Assembly: GCA_018434685.1 (NCBI GenBank)
Contig: JAHDOV010000013.1
Span: forward strand, 124,001-188,000
Origin: Deltaproteobacteria bacterium
GTDB lineage: Bacteria; Desulfobacterota; Desulfomonilia; UBA1062
DNA length: 64,000 bases
Direction of reading: 5' to 3'
This document shows, one piece after another, positions 28,401-36,485 of this stretch; positions within the stretch are counted from its first letter, which is position 1, and each line of letters opens with the position of its first letter. Under the pieces are notes generated by a model. The model saw nothing but the letters and a program-made list of their open reading frames with translations. It was not told the origin of the DNA and made no database searches. The position numbers were made by a program, and so were the translations under genes.

Positions 28401-29064
28401 CGCTTTCGATGTCGTCGAGGTACTCGCCGGTGCCGATGAACCAGTCGAACGGCTCAAAATACTTTACAAAGGAGATCTTGGGAAAATCACCCCCCTCCTT
28501 GCCGGGTTTTGTCCAGGTATATTCGTAGAAGCCCTCTCCCTGTTCCCGTACAAGGTTGACCAGGTCCCTGACCACATAGCGGCCGTGGCTGTCCTGCAGG
28601 TCGATAAGGTCCTTCTGCTCCATCTCTGGCCGGTCCGGGAAGAGCTGTTCCACCCCGTCAAGACCGGTTGCAAAATAGTAGATACGGCCCTGTTCGAACC
28701 GGATGGGGCGGAGTGTTTCGACCAGAAGCCTCTCGAGTTCCTGCTCGGTCATGGAGCCCCTGTTGAGTTCATAGAGCCTGCCCGCCATGGCATGAGCCCC
28801 GTAGACATATTCCCTGATCTCTCTCCTGATGCGCTGCTGGGCCTGGGACTTCATGAAGGCAACGTAGTTGATCGTGCGCTGCACCTCGTCCTTCATGAGC
28901 TGCTTCTGGGTCTCGATGTGCTCGGTCTCGATATTCTGGGCCTCCCGGTTCAGCCTGAGGTACTCCTCGTATATCCAGAAATATCCGAGGAAACACACCA
29001 GGAGAAAGAGTATGATGCCCGAACTGAGAACAAAAGCCTGTGTTATGCTTCGATTGGTAAACAT
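25468..29064 (-). CDS. Hybrid histidine kinase: double Cache sensor, three PAS domains, kinase core, receiver
   Basis: 1198 residues. A transmembrane helix (residues 10-30) is followed by two tandem Cache sensor domains (about 45-340, both with the DWFIGTGEYLDD / GWVIGTGVYLDD ending) and a second membrane helix (about 345-368). Then come PAS domains near 430, 555 and 680. HisKA has AGGIAHDFNNILSAIIGY, HATPase has NDTGTGIP and TKEKGKGTGLGLA, and the C-terminal receiver has LLVDDEAA and VITDMTMPN with the phospho-Asp. The periplasmic Cache pair suggests detection of a small metabolite. It is a lone gene with no dedicated regulator adjacent. Confidence 0.93.
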   Translation of the reverse strand: MFTNRSITQAFVLSSGIILFLLVCFLGYFWIYEEYLRLNREAQNIETEHIETQKQLMKDEVQRTINYVAFMKSQAQQRIRREIREYVYGAHAMAGRLYELNRGSMTEQELERLLVETLRPIRFEQGRIYYFATGLDGVEQLFPDRPEMEQKDLIDLQDSHGRYVVRDLVNLVREQGEGFYEYTWTKPGKEGGDFPKISFVKYFEPFDWFIGTGEYLDDIESDLKKEALERISRISFGNEGYIFVMRNDGLILCHPDKKLVGTNIIDLTDPQGVPLGRELISASRRSGGGYVKYTWPKLSTGVQTQKLSYAVSFQEWGWVIGTGVYLDDLELAIAAEQKGYRQTVLRQMLFIIVLFISFIIISLLIARFISKKTQTGIDSFMTFFRRAATSYEKIDTDVLTFNEFRTIGEYANKLVDDFRHARVDFQKSEEKYRMVSENIPVVVYSALPDDHSTTLFITGRIDELTGYSKKEFLEDPALWMDVIFPQDRDHVLEKLREHRREKGPLNIEYRIIAKDGAVKWLRDAATPSLDDEGQIIRIDGFLEDITERKNAEDKIRESEERFRTIFESTTDGIIVIDLETRLLVAANHAFCDMLGYTLEEVKTLRVQGIHPPEALDWVLKQFERQVKGESFISLDIPVQRKDGSIFYADINSSMIVLEGQQLLLGMLRDTSQRREAEQALQESEERYRLLAENARDVIWVLDMDLRFMYVSPSVKHLRGYSVEEAMKQGIEEILTPESYRQAVEILGEEFRLEQSGHSHGPDWSRTLELEMVRSDGSTVWTEVTVTLLYDREGKPYRIMGITRDITERRQMEEQRRILEASFLQSQKMEAIGTLAGGIAHDFNNILSAIIGYTELALTEDGITPEINDHLSEVLKAGNRARDLVRQILTFSRQKEGEAKPIMVKNLVNEALKLLRASLPSTIEIRRIIRSDGMVLADPTQINQVIMNLCTNAGQAMESEGGVLTVELDQEELDAEATLWLNLKEPGPYVVLTVNDTGTGIPAKIMERIFEPYYTTKEKGKGTGLGLAIVHGIVAGIGGAISVKSQPGRGSTFMVYLPRIVRMPEEEAAEEMSIPTGTESILLVDDEAALTYIGKQVLERLGYSVTTRTSSIEALELFKTDPDRYDLVITDMTMPNLTGDRLARNILEVRPDIPIILCTGYSEIISEEQARAIGIRAFILKPLVKRDLAGTIRRVLDQR

Positions 29065-29254
29065 CTCAGTTTACGCTCCATTTCTTAATGATAACCGCGC
29101 AGGTCGAATCATCAAGACCATGAACGGACCAGAAAATCCAATTGGACGGAAGGACTTATGCCACAGCCTTTTGTCGATGACAGGCAGTGAACAGATCTCC
29201 CGGCCTGTATTCTCTCATACCACCTGCCCCTGGCTTCCGGTCCACAGCGTCCCT

Positions 29255-31159
29255 TCAGCCACTGAACTTTTCCGCCAGGTTTTCCAGTTCCTGCCAGCGG
29301 CGATAGGCCTCCTCCAGCTCCTTCTCCAGGGCCTCCAGCTTTACGTTGGCCGCAATTATTGTAGCGGGATCATTGTTTACCTGGAAGCCGGGATCGCCCA
29401 GGGTTGCAACGAGCGTCTCCCTGTCAGCCTCAAGTGCCTCGATCCTCCCCGGCAGCTCTTCCAGCTCGCGGGCCTCTCTATAGGAGAGCCTGCTCTTTTC
29501 CTTGAGCGGCCTTTCCTTTTTTGGCCTGTCGTTCCGGATCGCTGCAGATTGCGTCTCCGGGGCAACCCGGCACTGCCTGAGCCAGTCGTCGTAGCCCCCT
29601 ACATACTCTTGCAGCCTGCCCCCACCCTCAAAGACGATGGTCGAGGTGACCACGTTATTGAGAAAGGCCCGGTCATGGCTCACCATCAGGACCGTACCGC
29701 TGTATTCCACCAGCCTGTCCTCGAGCAGCTCCAGGGTCTCGGCATCGAGGTCATTGGTGGGTTCGTCCAGTACGAGCACATTGGACGGGGTGGAAAAGAG
29801 CCTGGCCAGGAGCAGACGATTGCGTTCCCCGCCCGAAAGGGTCCTGACCGGCGCCATGATCTGATCACGGCTAAAGAGAAAGTCCTGGAGGTAGCCGACG
29901 ATATGCCGGGGCTCGCCTCCCACGAAGACCTTGTCGTTACTGCCGGCGATATTCTCCTTGAGCGTCAGATTCTCGTCGAGCTGTGCCCTGAGCTGGTCGA
30001 AGTACGCGATCTGCACCCTCGTGCCGAGGCGGATTCTGCCCTGCCGGGGCTCGAGCTCGCCCAGCAGGAGCTTCAGGAGCGTTGTCTTGCCCGAGCCGTT
30101 GGGACCGATGATGCCCACCTTGTCGCCTCGGATGATGGTGGTGGAGAAGTCCTCGATGATCTTTGCCTCACCGTAGGCGAAGCTGATCCTGTCGGCATCC
30201 ACCACCAACCGTCCGCTCTGCTGCGCCTCCTGGATCTTCAGCCTGGCGGTGCCTGTCTGCTCCCGCCTCTGGGCGCGCTCCTGCCTCATCTCCATCAGGG
30301 CGCGAACCCTTCCCTCGTTCCTCGTACGGCGAGCCTTGATGCCTCGTCTGACCCAGACCTCCTCTTTGGCCAGCTTCTTGTCAAAATCGAGTCCGTTTTT
30401 CTCTTCCGCCTCCAGCATGGCCTGCCTGCGTTCGAGGTAGGTGCCGTAATCGCAGGAAAAGGATACAAGCCTTCCCCGGTCGATCTCGACGATGCGTGTC
30501 GCGAGCTTCCGGAGAAAAGCCCGGTCATGCGTGACGAACATGATCGTCTTGTCATATTTGAGCAGGAAATCCTCGAGCCAGAGGATCGCGTCGATGTCCA
30601 GATGGTTGGTGGGCTCGTCCAGCAACAGGAGATCCGGTTCGTTCACCAGCGCCTTGGCCAGGAAAACCCGGCGCTTCATCCCCGCGGACAGGGTTCTGAA
30701 CTCGGCGTTCTCATCCAGGTCGGTCCTGGCAATCACCGTCTTGACCCTCTGGTGGTAGTGCCAGGCCCCACAGACCTCCATCCGGTGTTGGACTTGATCG
30801 AGTTTTCCGAGCAGCCGTTCATCCTCTGCCTGAGACAGGCGCACCGTGAGTTCATGGTATGACCTGAGCAGCTCCAGATTTTCCCTGCTGCCTGAGGCCA
30901 CCACGTCGTACACTGCCCCCGGAAGGTCGTCGGGGACATCCTGGGGCAGCATGGCGATCCTCACCTCGCCGCCTGAGATTATCTCGCCCTGATCCGGGGT
31001 GATCTCACCGCCAAGCATCTTCATGAGCGTGGACTTGCCCGAGCCGTTGCGGCCCAGCAGGCCGATCCGTTCGCCGGAGACGATCTGGAGCGTTGCCCCG
31101 TCGAGCACCATCGGCCCGCCGAAGCTTATGGAAACATCATTGATCGATATCAGCACCAT
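29255..31159 (-). CDS. uup: ABC-F family ATPase (Uup-like)
   Basis: 634 residues with two ABC domains and no membrane part. Domain 1: GRNGSGKST, signature LSAGMKRRVFLAKAL, Walker B LLLLDEPTNHLD. Domain 2: GPNGSGKTT, LSGGERNRLLLARLF, VLVLDEPTNDLD. A linker of about 80 residues between them and a C-terminal coiled coil (EELPGRIEALEADRETL..., about 560-630) match Uup. ABC-F proteins act at the ribosome or on branched nucleic acids. The assignment to Uup rather than another ABC-F rests on the C-terminal coil. Confidence 0.88.
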   Translation of the reverse strand: MVLISINDVSISFGGPMVLDGATLQIVSGERIGLLGRNGSGKSTLMKMLGGEITPDQGEIISGGEVRIAMLPQDVPDDLPGAVYDVVASGSRENLELLRSYHELTVRLSQAEDERLLGKLDQVQHRMEVCGAWHYHQRVKTVIARTDLDENAEFRTLSAGMKRRVFLAKALVNEPDLLLLDEPTNHLDIDAILWLEDFLLKYDKTIMFVTHDRAFLRKLATRIVEIDRGRLVSFSCDYGTYLERRQAMLEAEEKNGLDFDKKLAKEEVWVRRGIKARRTRNEGRVRALMEMRQERAQRREQTGTARLKIQEAQQSGRLVVDADRISFAYGEAKIIEDFSTTIIRGDKVGIIGPNGSGKTTLLKLLLGELEPRQGRIRLGTRVQIAYFDQLRAQLDENLTLKENIAGSNDKVFVGGEPRHIVGYLQDFLFSRDQIMAPVRTLSGGERNRLLLARLFSTPSNVLVLDEPTNDLDAETLELLEDRLVEYSGTVLMVSHDRAFLNNVVTSTIVFEGGGRLQEYVGGYDDWLRQCRVAPETQSAAIRNDRPKKERPLKEKSRLSYREARELEELPGRIEALEADRETLVATLGDPGFQVNNDPATIIAANVKLEALEKELEEAYRRWQELENLAEKFSG

Positions 31160-31587
31160 GGCAACTCACTTTGATACCCGAGCCTGTCCGCTCAGGTGTT
31201 TTCCTCTGCGCCACTACGATTTACCTGTAAATCCCAGGCGACTCTACGAAGGCCGCCTAAGCAAGTCAAGATGAATTGGAAATTCCTTGCCTGCAGGGAG
31301 GATCTTGAGCTTTTATGCTTGACAGACCCGGATGTATTTCGTACGGATATGCATAATCTGAAATATAAGTTGGTCTTTTCGGCATCATCATTCACCGTAG
31401 ACATCTAAGAATCAGTCAGGGGCCTGCCGTTGAAACTCTTCCCTTTTTCAGATAGTTTCAAATAAGAAACAAGCTCATACCGGTGAGCTTACGGCAACGG
31501 AACTATATGTGATGGTATTGGTAAGCGGCCCGCAGGATTCCGGAAAGGTACAAGTACAACCGGACCGAACCTGTTACGAGAAGGAAC
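31160..31587. other. Divergent intergenic region with two inverted repeats
   Basis: The 428 bases between uup (minus) and the small Lys-rich gene (plus) contain an 8-bp inverted repeat (31430-31437 with 31454-31461) and a 20-bp palindrome, AAGCTCA-TACCGG-TGAGCTT (31471-31490). Two overlapping 70-codon frames here have no binding site or family and look like chance. Confidence 0.45.
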
Positions 31588-31785
31588 ATGGCAAAAAAGA
31601 CAAATTATTCTTTCCAGAAAAACGAGCGTGAAAAGCTCCGCCAGAAAAAGAAGCAGGAGAAACAGGGCCGGAAGCAGGACGCCAAAGATCGCAAGGCAGC
31701 CATAAAGGAATCTGGCGAGGATATCGATCCTGATATTGCCCATCTCGATCCCGGTCCCCAAACCCGCAATGAGTCCGAAGAATAG
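31588..31785 (+). CDS. Small Lys/Arg-rich protein of unknown function
   Basis: 65 residues: a highly basic, probably helical front (SFQKNEREKLRQKKKQEK) and an acidic end (GEDIDPDIAHLDPG). GAGAAGGAAC precedes the ATG. I recall short proteins with this MAKK...F-K-x-RE layout as common in Proteobacteria next to RNA-helicase or cold-shock genes, but no function is known to me. It lies 97 bases before the RhlE-type helicase gene and may share its transcript. Charge pattern suggests RNA or ribosome binding (inference). Confidence 0.65.
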   Translation: MAKKTNYSFQKNEREKLRQKKKQEKQGRKQDAKDRKAAIKESGEDIDPDIAHLDPGPQTRNESEE

Positions 31786-31882
31786 CCACCGCAGTTGACC
31801 CGGCGGCCCCATATGAACCGGCATACCCCGGCAGGAGGGGAAACTCCCCTCATTCATCCACAACAGCACACAAGGAGCATCG

Positions 31883-33145
31883 ATGTCATTTACTACATTC
31901 AATCTTCATCCGGACATTACCTCGGCAATTGCCGAGCAGGGATATACAAGCCCCACCCCGATCCAGGCAAAAGCCATCCCCCCGGTCCTTGCCGGGCGTG
32001 ATCTTCTGGGCCTTGCCCAGACAGGCACCGGCAAGACAGCAGCCTTCGTGCTGCCGCTTCTCCAGCACCTCATCCAGGGACCGCAACGGCGTATCCGGGC
32101 ACTGATCCTCGCCCCCACCCGCGAGCTGGCCGCACAGATCAATGAGAATATCAGGGCTCTGAGCAGACACACGGGATTGCGCAGCGTGGTCATCTTCGGC
32201 GGGGTAAGCATGAATCCACAGATCGAAGCCATCAGGCGCGGAACAGAGATCGTGGTGGCATGCCCGGGCAGGCTGCTGGACCATATCTCCCAGAAAAACA
32301 TCGATCTGTCCTCCGTGGAGATCCTGGTCGTGGACGAGGCTGACCGCATGTTTGACATGGGCTTCCTGCCCGACATCCGCCGGATAGTCAGGAACCTCCC
32401 GCACAAGCGGCAGAACCTGCTCTTCTCGGCCACCATGCCCGATGACATCCGCAAGCTGGCCGCCGACATGCTGCACGATGCCGTCACGGTCCAGATCGAC
32501 TACACGAAACCGGTTACCACCATTTCGCATGCGCTCTATCCCGTGGAGCAGCACCTGAAGACCGCGCTCCTCAAGGAACTGCTCGCCAGTACAGAGACAG
32601 ACTCGGTTCTCGTCTTCACCCGCACCAAGCACCGCGCCAAGCGCGTGGCACAGCAGCTGGAACACTCGGGCTACCCTGCCACATGCCTGCAGGGCAACCT
32701 CTCACAGAACAAGCGCGAACACGCCATTAACGGCTTCCGCAACGGATCATACAAGATCCTGGTCGCCACAGACATCGCTGCCAGGGGCATAGACATATCG
32801 GCCATCACCCATGTCATCAATTACGACATGCCTGATACCGCCGATGCCTACACCCACCGCATCGGCCGCACGGGGCGCGTCTCGAGAACCGGAGAGGCCT
32901 TCACCTTTGTCACGCGGGAGGATTCAGACATGGTCCGCACCATTGAACGCGTACTCGGCGAAGAACTGACCCGCAAGACGCTGCCCGGATTCGACTATGC
33001 AAAACCCAACGACAGCCCTGCAGCCGAGGCTCGCCCCTCTCAGACAAGGCCCCACCGTTCGCGGCCGGCACCGCAGCAGCCCACGCGGGGAAATCGCGGC
33101 ACCTTCGAGCGGAGAACGGGTGCTCAGCGCCAGCAGCGTTCATAA
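31883..33145 (+). CDS. rhlE: DEAD-box RNA helicase, RhlE type
   Basis: 420 residues. Q-motif GYTSPTPIQ, AQTGTGKTAAF, PTRELAAQ, CPGRLLDH, VVDEADRMFDMGF, SATMP, ATDIAARGID, HRIGRTGR. After the helicase core (about residue 370) there is only a short basic, proline-rich tail (RPHRSRPAPQQPTRGNRG), which is the RhlE layout and lacks the RNA-binding fold of the helicase at 20251. AAGGAGCATCG precedes the ATG. Role: RNA unwinding in ribosome maturation or RNA decay. Confidence 0.9.
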   Translation: MSFTTFNLHPDITSAIAEQGYTSPTPIQAKAIPPVLAGRDLLGLAQTGTGKTAAFVLPLLQHLIQGPQRRIRALILAPTRELAAQINENIRALSRHTGLRSVVIFGGVSMNPQIEAIRRGTEIVVACPGRLLDHISQKNIDLSSVEILVVDEADRMFDMGFLPDIRRIVRNLPHKRQNLLFSATMPDDIRKLAADMLHDAVTVQIDYTKPVTTISHALYPVEQHLKTALLKELLASTETDSVLVFTRTKHRAKRVAQQLEHSGYPATCLQGNLSQNKREHAINGFRNGSYKILVATDIAARGIDISAITHVINYDMPDTADAYTHRIGRTGRVSRTGEAFTFVTREDSDMVRTIERVLGEELTRKTLPGFDYAKPNDSPAAEARPSQTRPHRSRPAPQQPTRGNRGTFERRTGAQRQQRS

Positions 33146-33156
33146 CACCTGTGCAG

Positions 33157-33212
33157 CAGACAACCTCCGGGGGCCCACTGCCTGGTAGAGAGGTTGTCTG
33201 ATTTCTCTGTTC
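33157..33212 (+). terminator. Terminator of the rhlE transcript
   Basis: Perfect 11-bp stem (33157-33167 with 33190-33200) with a 22-base loop, starting 11 bases after the stop and followed by ATTTCTCTGTT. Confidence 0.65.
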
Positions 33213-33243
33213 AAGAATCTGATCGGATCATACCTCATCCCCT

Positions 33244-33292
33244 GGAATGTCATTCCGGGGGATTGACTCTGCCTGTGGCAGCTCCATATTAT
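33244..33292 (+). promoter_or_regulatory. Bacterioferritin promoter with upstream palindrome
   Basis: TTGACT (33263-33268), 18-base spacer, TATTAT (33287-33292). Six bases upstream of the -35 lies GGAATG-T-CATTCC (33244-33256), a perfect 6-bp inverted repeat positioned like an activator or repressor site. The start of the ferritin gene is 84 bases past the -10. Confidence 0.6.
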
Positions 33293-33375
33293 TACACCAG
33301 GGGATCGTCCCTCCAGGGCTGGTGCCTTATTGGCTGCTGCCGGAGGGGTCAACCATACTGAAAGCGAGGTGCGTA

Positions 33376-33918
33376 ATGGCTCAGACTGATCGAGAAACAC
33401 GACGGAAAAATGTAATAGACGTGCTGAACAAGTCTCGTTCCATGGAGCTGCAGGCGATTCACCAGTACATGAATCAGCACTACAACCTGGACGCCATGGA
33501 TTATGGAGACCTGGCTGCAAAGGTCAAGCTCATCGCCATCGACGAAATGCGCCATGCAGAGATGTTCGCGGAGAGGATCAAAGAACTGGGAGGAGAACCC
33601 ACCACCGAGTCTGCAGGCCCGGTGACCAAGGGACAGAAGATCGAAGGGATCTTCCCGTACGACTCGAAGCTCGAAGACGATACCATCGACACCTACAACC
33701 AGTTTCTCCTCGTATGCCGGGACAACGGCGACAGTACCAGCATGAAACTCTTTGAAGCCATCATCGACGAGGAGCAGTCACATTTCAACTACTTCGACAA
33801 TGTCGGTGACCACATCCAGAGCCTCGGAGCGGCATACCTCTCCCAGATAGCAGGAACCCCGGCAGATACGGGTGCACCGGCACGCGGCTTTGTGGCAGCC
33901 CAGGGAGGCGGCCAGTAG
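33376..33918 (+). CDS. Bacterioferritin-like iron-storage protein
   Basis: 180 residues from the ATG before MAQTDRE; the preceding open codons lack a binding site. It has the four-helix ferritin fold with diiron ligands in MELQAIHQYMNQH, DEMRHAEMFAERI and DEEQSHFNYFD. The Met of DEMRHA sits where bacterioferritins hold the heme iron, so heme binding is plausible. A Gly/Ala-rich tail follows residue 155. It stores or detoxifies iron; together with the ferritin-VIT1 gene it indicates iron and oxidant management in an anaerobe. Confidence 0.88.
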   Translation: MAQTDRETRRKNVIDVLNKSRSMELQAIHQYMNQHYNLDAMDYGDLAAKVKLIAIDEMRHAEMFAERIKELGGEPTTESAGPVTKGQKIEGIFPYDSKLEDDTIDTYNQFLLVCRDNGDSTSMKLFEAIIDEEQSHFNYFDNVGDHIQSLGAAYLSQIAGTPADTGAPARGFVAAQGGGQ

Positions 33919-33948
33919 AACCCGCGACCCGGGATGGCATCGCCCCAT

Positions 33949-34764
33949 TCATGAGCCGGCCGCACATGAATGAAACCGCACCTCGTAGCCGAGGACCGGC
34001 TGAGCGCACAACAGGGCAAGACCTGCCCAGTCCAGTCCACGGGCCACCTCCCTGCCGCAGAAAACACTGTAGCCGCAGAGGTCTCCTTCTTCTCCCGGAC
34101 CAAGAGAGATCCCCAGACCGATAGACGGACTCTCCAGCACGGCGTCGGACGTGACAGGATGCCAGCCGGGGATTTGTTCTTCCTGCAGAACAACCTCCCC
34201 GACCCTGAGACGGTTGAATGAACGGCCGTCGAGTTCGTTGAGCACGATCAGGGAGCCTTGTCCCTGAAGGGAACTCCCGTCGATGCTCACGTGCACTCCC
34301 TGCCGGCTCTTCTCATAGGTAACCCGGCAATGCCCCTTGTCAGTACAGGGCACCATGGTGCTCTGTACCTTGAACAGGGAAAAAACCATGCTACGGAGTG
34401 CCAGCAGGCATTGCTGAAGAAAAGTTTTCTTCATATACGCATTCACCAGGTGGCTGGCAGCCCTGCCGAACCAGGCAGGTGCTCTTTCCCCTGCAATGTG
34501 CCACACAAGTGTCCTGTCCAGCTCAAACACCATCTCGATGGCCCCCTGGCCTCTGGATTTCACGGATATGAGCGAGGGAAAGACCGTTTCATGGCGGGTC
34601 TTCCAGACCGGCAGGCCCAGCCCTGCGGACTCCCCGGCACAGAGCCTCCCCCGGCAGCAGACAAAGAGACCTTTGGCCATGCCTGCAGTCTTGCCCTCCT
34701 GTACCCGGGGATCATGCACCAGGGAAAGGCCTTCCTCGATCACGAGCTCAAGCACATCTGTCAT
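33949..34764 (-). CDS. Unknown protein paired with a radical SAM gene
   Basis: 271 residues with no family I recognise. It begins MTDVLELVIEEGL and has no signal peptide. It contains eight or more cysteines (for example LFVCCRGRLCAGE near residue 34) and one moderately hydrophobic stretch around 115-130. Its ATG lies 10 bases after the stop of the radical SAM gene at 34775, with TGAAGG bridging, so the two are surely co-transcribed. It may be a partner or substrate-handling protein for that enzyme. It converges with the bacterioferritin gene. Confidence 0.65.
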   Translation of the reverse strand: MTDVLELVIEEGLSLVHDPRVQEGKTAGMAKGLFVCCRGRLCAGESAGLGLPVWKTRHETVFPSLISVKSRGQGAIEMVFELDRTLVWHIAGERAPAWFGRAASHLVNAYMKKTFLQQCLLALRSMVFSLFKVQSTMVPCTDKGHCRVTYEKSRQGVHVSIDGSSLQGQGSLIVLNELDGRSFNRLRVGEVVLQEEQIPGWHPVTSDAVLESPSIGLGISLGPGEEGDLCGYSVFCGREVARGLDWAGLALLCAQPVLGYEVRFHSCAAGS

Positions 34765-34774
34765 CCTTCAGGAA

Positions 34775-36094
34775 TCACAGGGTGTCCTGTCTGTGTCTTT
34801 CGGCGAACTTTGTATACGTCTCTTCAATGCGCCCCTGCAGATAGTCGTTGCCAAAATCCGACTCGTAGATCATGCGGTTTTCATTTTCATACTGCCAGTC
34901 GGCATCTGCCTGCACGCCATGCACCCGCTGAAACAGTCTTGTCCCGGGAAGGGGAAACGGGATGGTAAAGGAAAGTTCGTTCAAGGGGAGCCTGAGCGCC
35001 CACGCAAGGGTAGTCTCGATGGATTCACAGGTCTCTCCGGGATACCCGATCATGAAGAATCCAGCTGTCTCGATGCCGCAGTGGGCAAAGAGGTGGAGTG
35101 TCCGTTCCGCTTCCTCCACGGTCGTGTGCTTGTTCATGAGTTTCAGCACTTCGTTGCTGCCCGATTCCAGTCCGAAAAAGACCTTCCTGCACCCTGACCG
35201 CTTCATGAGTTCGATATCCTTTAGCGGGATCTCCTGCGTGCGCGACAGGCAGGTCCAGCTCATGGACAGCTCTTCCCGGATCAGTCTGTGGCAGAAGGCC
35301 CTGACATGACCGAGATCAAGGGTAAAACAGTCATCGGCGATCCAGAGACCGTCATATCCGAGAGACCTGATATCCCGGATCTCCTCCATGATGGAATCCA
35401 TATTCCTGCGGCGGAAGAGCGTTCCATAGATGGGCCTGGAGCAAAATTCACAGTCGTACGGGCAGCCGTAGGTGGTCATGATACCGGCAGGAGAACAGCC
35501 TTCGCGCTCCTGCCAGAACTCCTGGTAGCGGGCATGATCATAATCACTCCGGTCCGGGATGGGCAGGCGGTTGAGCTGCACCTCGGTACTGGGCTGAGAA
35601 GGCGTATGAAGGATGAGGCCGTCTTCAGGGTTGCGCACGGCAATCCCGGGATAGCGGTCGCAGTGTTCAAGCACATCGAGCGGTTTCGCGGCGTTGACAT
35701 AATCCCTGCAGAACCGGGGAAAGGACTGTGCGGCCTCTCCGCGGAAGACAAGGTCGAATTCAGAGAGAAACTGTTGCGGCCTCAGGGTGGGCATGGGTCC
35801 TCCGCACACCAGGAGAACACCCGGGACAAGCCGGCGTATCTCTGAGGCAAGGGTACGGGCGTACTCGATCATGGTCAGCATGACATAGATGCCTACCACC
35901 CGGGGGCGTTCGCTTGCCAGTTCAGCAAGCACCTCATCACTATCGCGGAAGGTAAGGTCTTTCACGGAGGTGTCGAGGCCATCTTTGCGCAGCAACGCAG
36001 TCAATTGCGCAAGACCCAGCGGGTGAAAAAGCATTGTCTCGCGGGCATGCTTATACCTGTATGGATAGACCAGGGCTATACCCGACATGTCCAT
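34775..36094 (-). CDS. B12-binding-domain radical SAM protein
   Basis: 439 residues. The N-terminal 150 residues form a cobalamin-binding-like Rossmann domain (GLAQLTALLRKDG, VVGIYVMLT, VCGGPMPTLRP). The radical SAM barrel follows with CPYDCEFC (CX3CX2C cluster, about residue 197), then GLESGSNEVLKLMNKHT and GFFMIGYPGETCES. Related B12-radical SAM enzymes methylate or rearrange lipids, peptides and natural products; this one cannot be assigned a substrate. The start may be the ATG two codons downstream (36088). The gene directly precedes the unknown 271-residue gene. Confidence 0.85.
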   Translation of the reverse strand: MDMSGIALVYPYRYKHARETMLFHPLGLAQLTALLRKDGLDTSVKDLTFRDSDEVLAELASERPRVVGIYVMLTMIEYARTLASEIRRLVPGVLLVCGGPMPTLRPQQFLSEFDLVFRGEAAQSFPRFCRDYVNAAKPLDVLEHCDRYPGIAVRNPEDGLILHTPSQPSTEVQLNRLPIPDRSDYDHARYQEFWQEREGCSPAGIMTTYGCPYDCEFCSRPIYGTLFRRRNMDSIMEEIRDIRSLGYDGLWIADDCFTLDLGHVRAFCHRLIREELSMSWTCLSRTQEIPLKDIELMKRSGCRKVFFGLESGSNEVLKLMNKHTTVEEAERTLHLFAHCGIETAGFFMIGYPGETCESIETTLAWALRLPLNELSFTIPFPLPGTRLFQRVHGVQADADWQYENENRMIYESDFGNDYLQGRIEETYTKFAERHRQDTL

Positions 36095-36329
36095 CTTCCC
36101 AGGCCCGGGCCCCCGGCATCTTGCCGCGAGAATCCCGCATCGCTTTTCCCTGCAGCAATCACGCTCATCTTTTCAATACCCCCTGCAGCACAAACAAAAA
36201 AAGATTCCCCGGATCAGTACGTTCTCAGACAGGCAAGAGAAACAACAATTTCCTGAAAGACCGTGTCAAACAAACCGGGGACGCTCATACAGGAATGGGC
36301 TCTCCTGGTCCTGTCCCCATTATCCGGCA

Positions 36330-36485
36330 TCAGTACACGATCACATAGTAGATCACATACAGCCACGAGAGCAGTCCGTGGAATATGGCCCAGAGCACGG
36401 ATTTATTCATGGTGAACGAAATGACCATGGCCAGGGCGGTACCGAAGGTGATTCCGGTCTTTATGGTTTCGAACGCGTATGACAT
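36330..36485 (-). CDS. Small membrane protein, 51 residues
   Basis: A short gene that is easily missed. It has an excellent binding site, AAAAGGAGGGAAG, right before the ATG. The protein starts MSYAFETIKTGITFG, has a hydrophobic segment at about 10-24 and a second one at about 29-50 (LLSWLYVIYYVIVY at the end). The pattern of an N-terminal amphipathic helix, a Asn-Lys turn and a Trp/Tyr-rich second helix recalls small YIYY-type membrane proteins common in Desulfobacterota. Function unknown. It is divergent from the TetR gene at 36791. Confidence 0.75.
   Translation of the reverse strand: MSYAFETIKTGITFGTALAMVISFTMNKSVLWAIFHGLLSWLYVIYYVIVY

Noticed and set aside
28868-30862. A 664-codon plus-strand frame
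   Set aside because: It runs opposite the Cache/PAS kinase and ABC-F genes and reads as unstructured, high-GC antisense translation.
31192-31408. Two overlapping 70-codon frames on opposite strands
   Set aside because: No binding sites, no family, and they mirror each other across an intergenic region.
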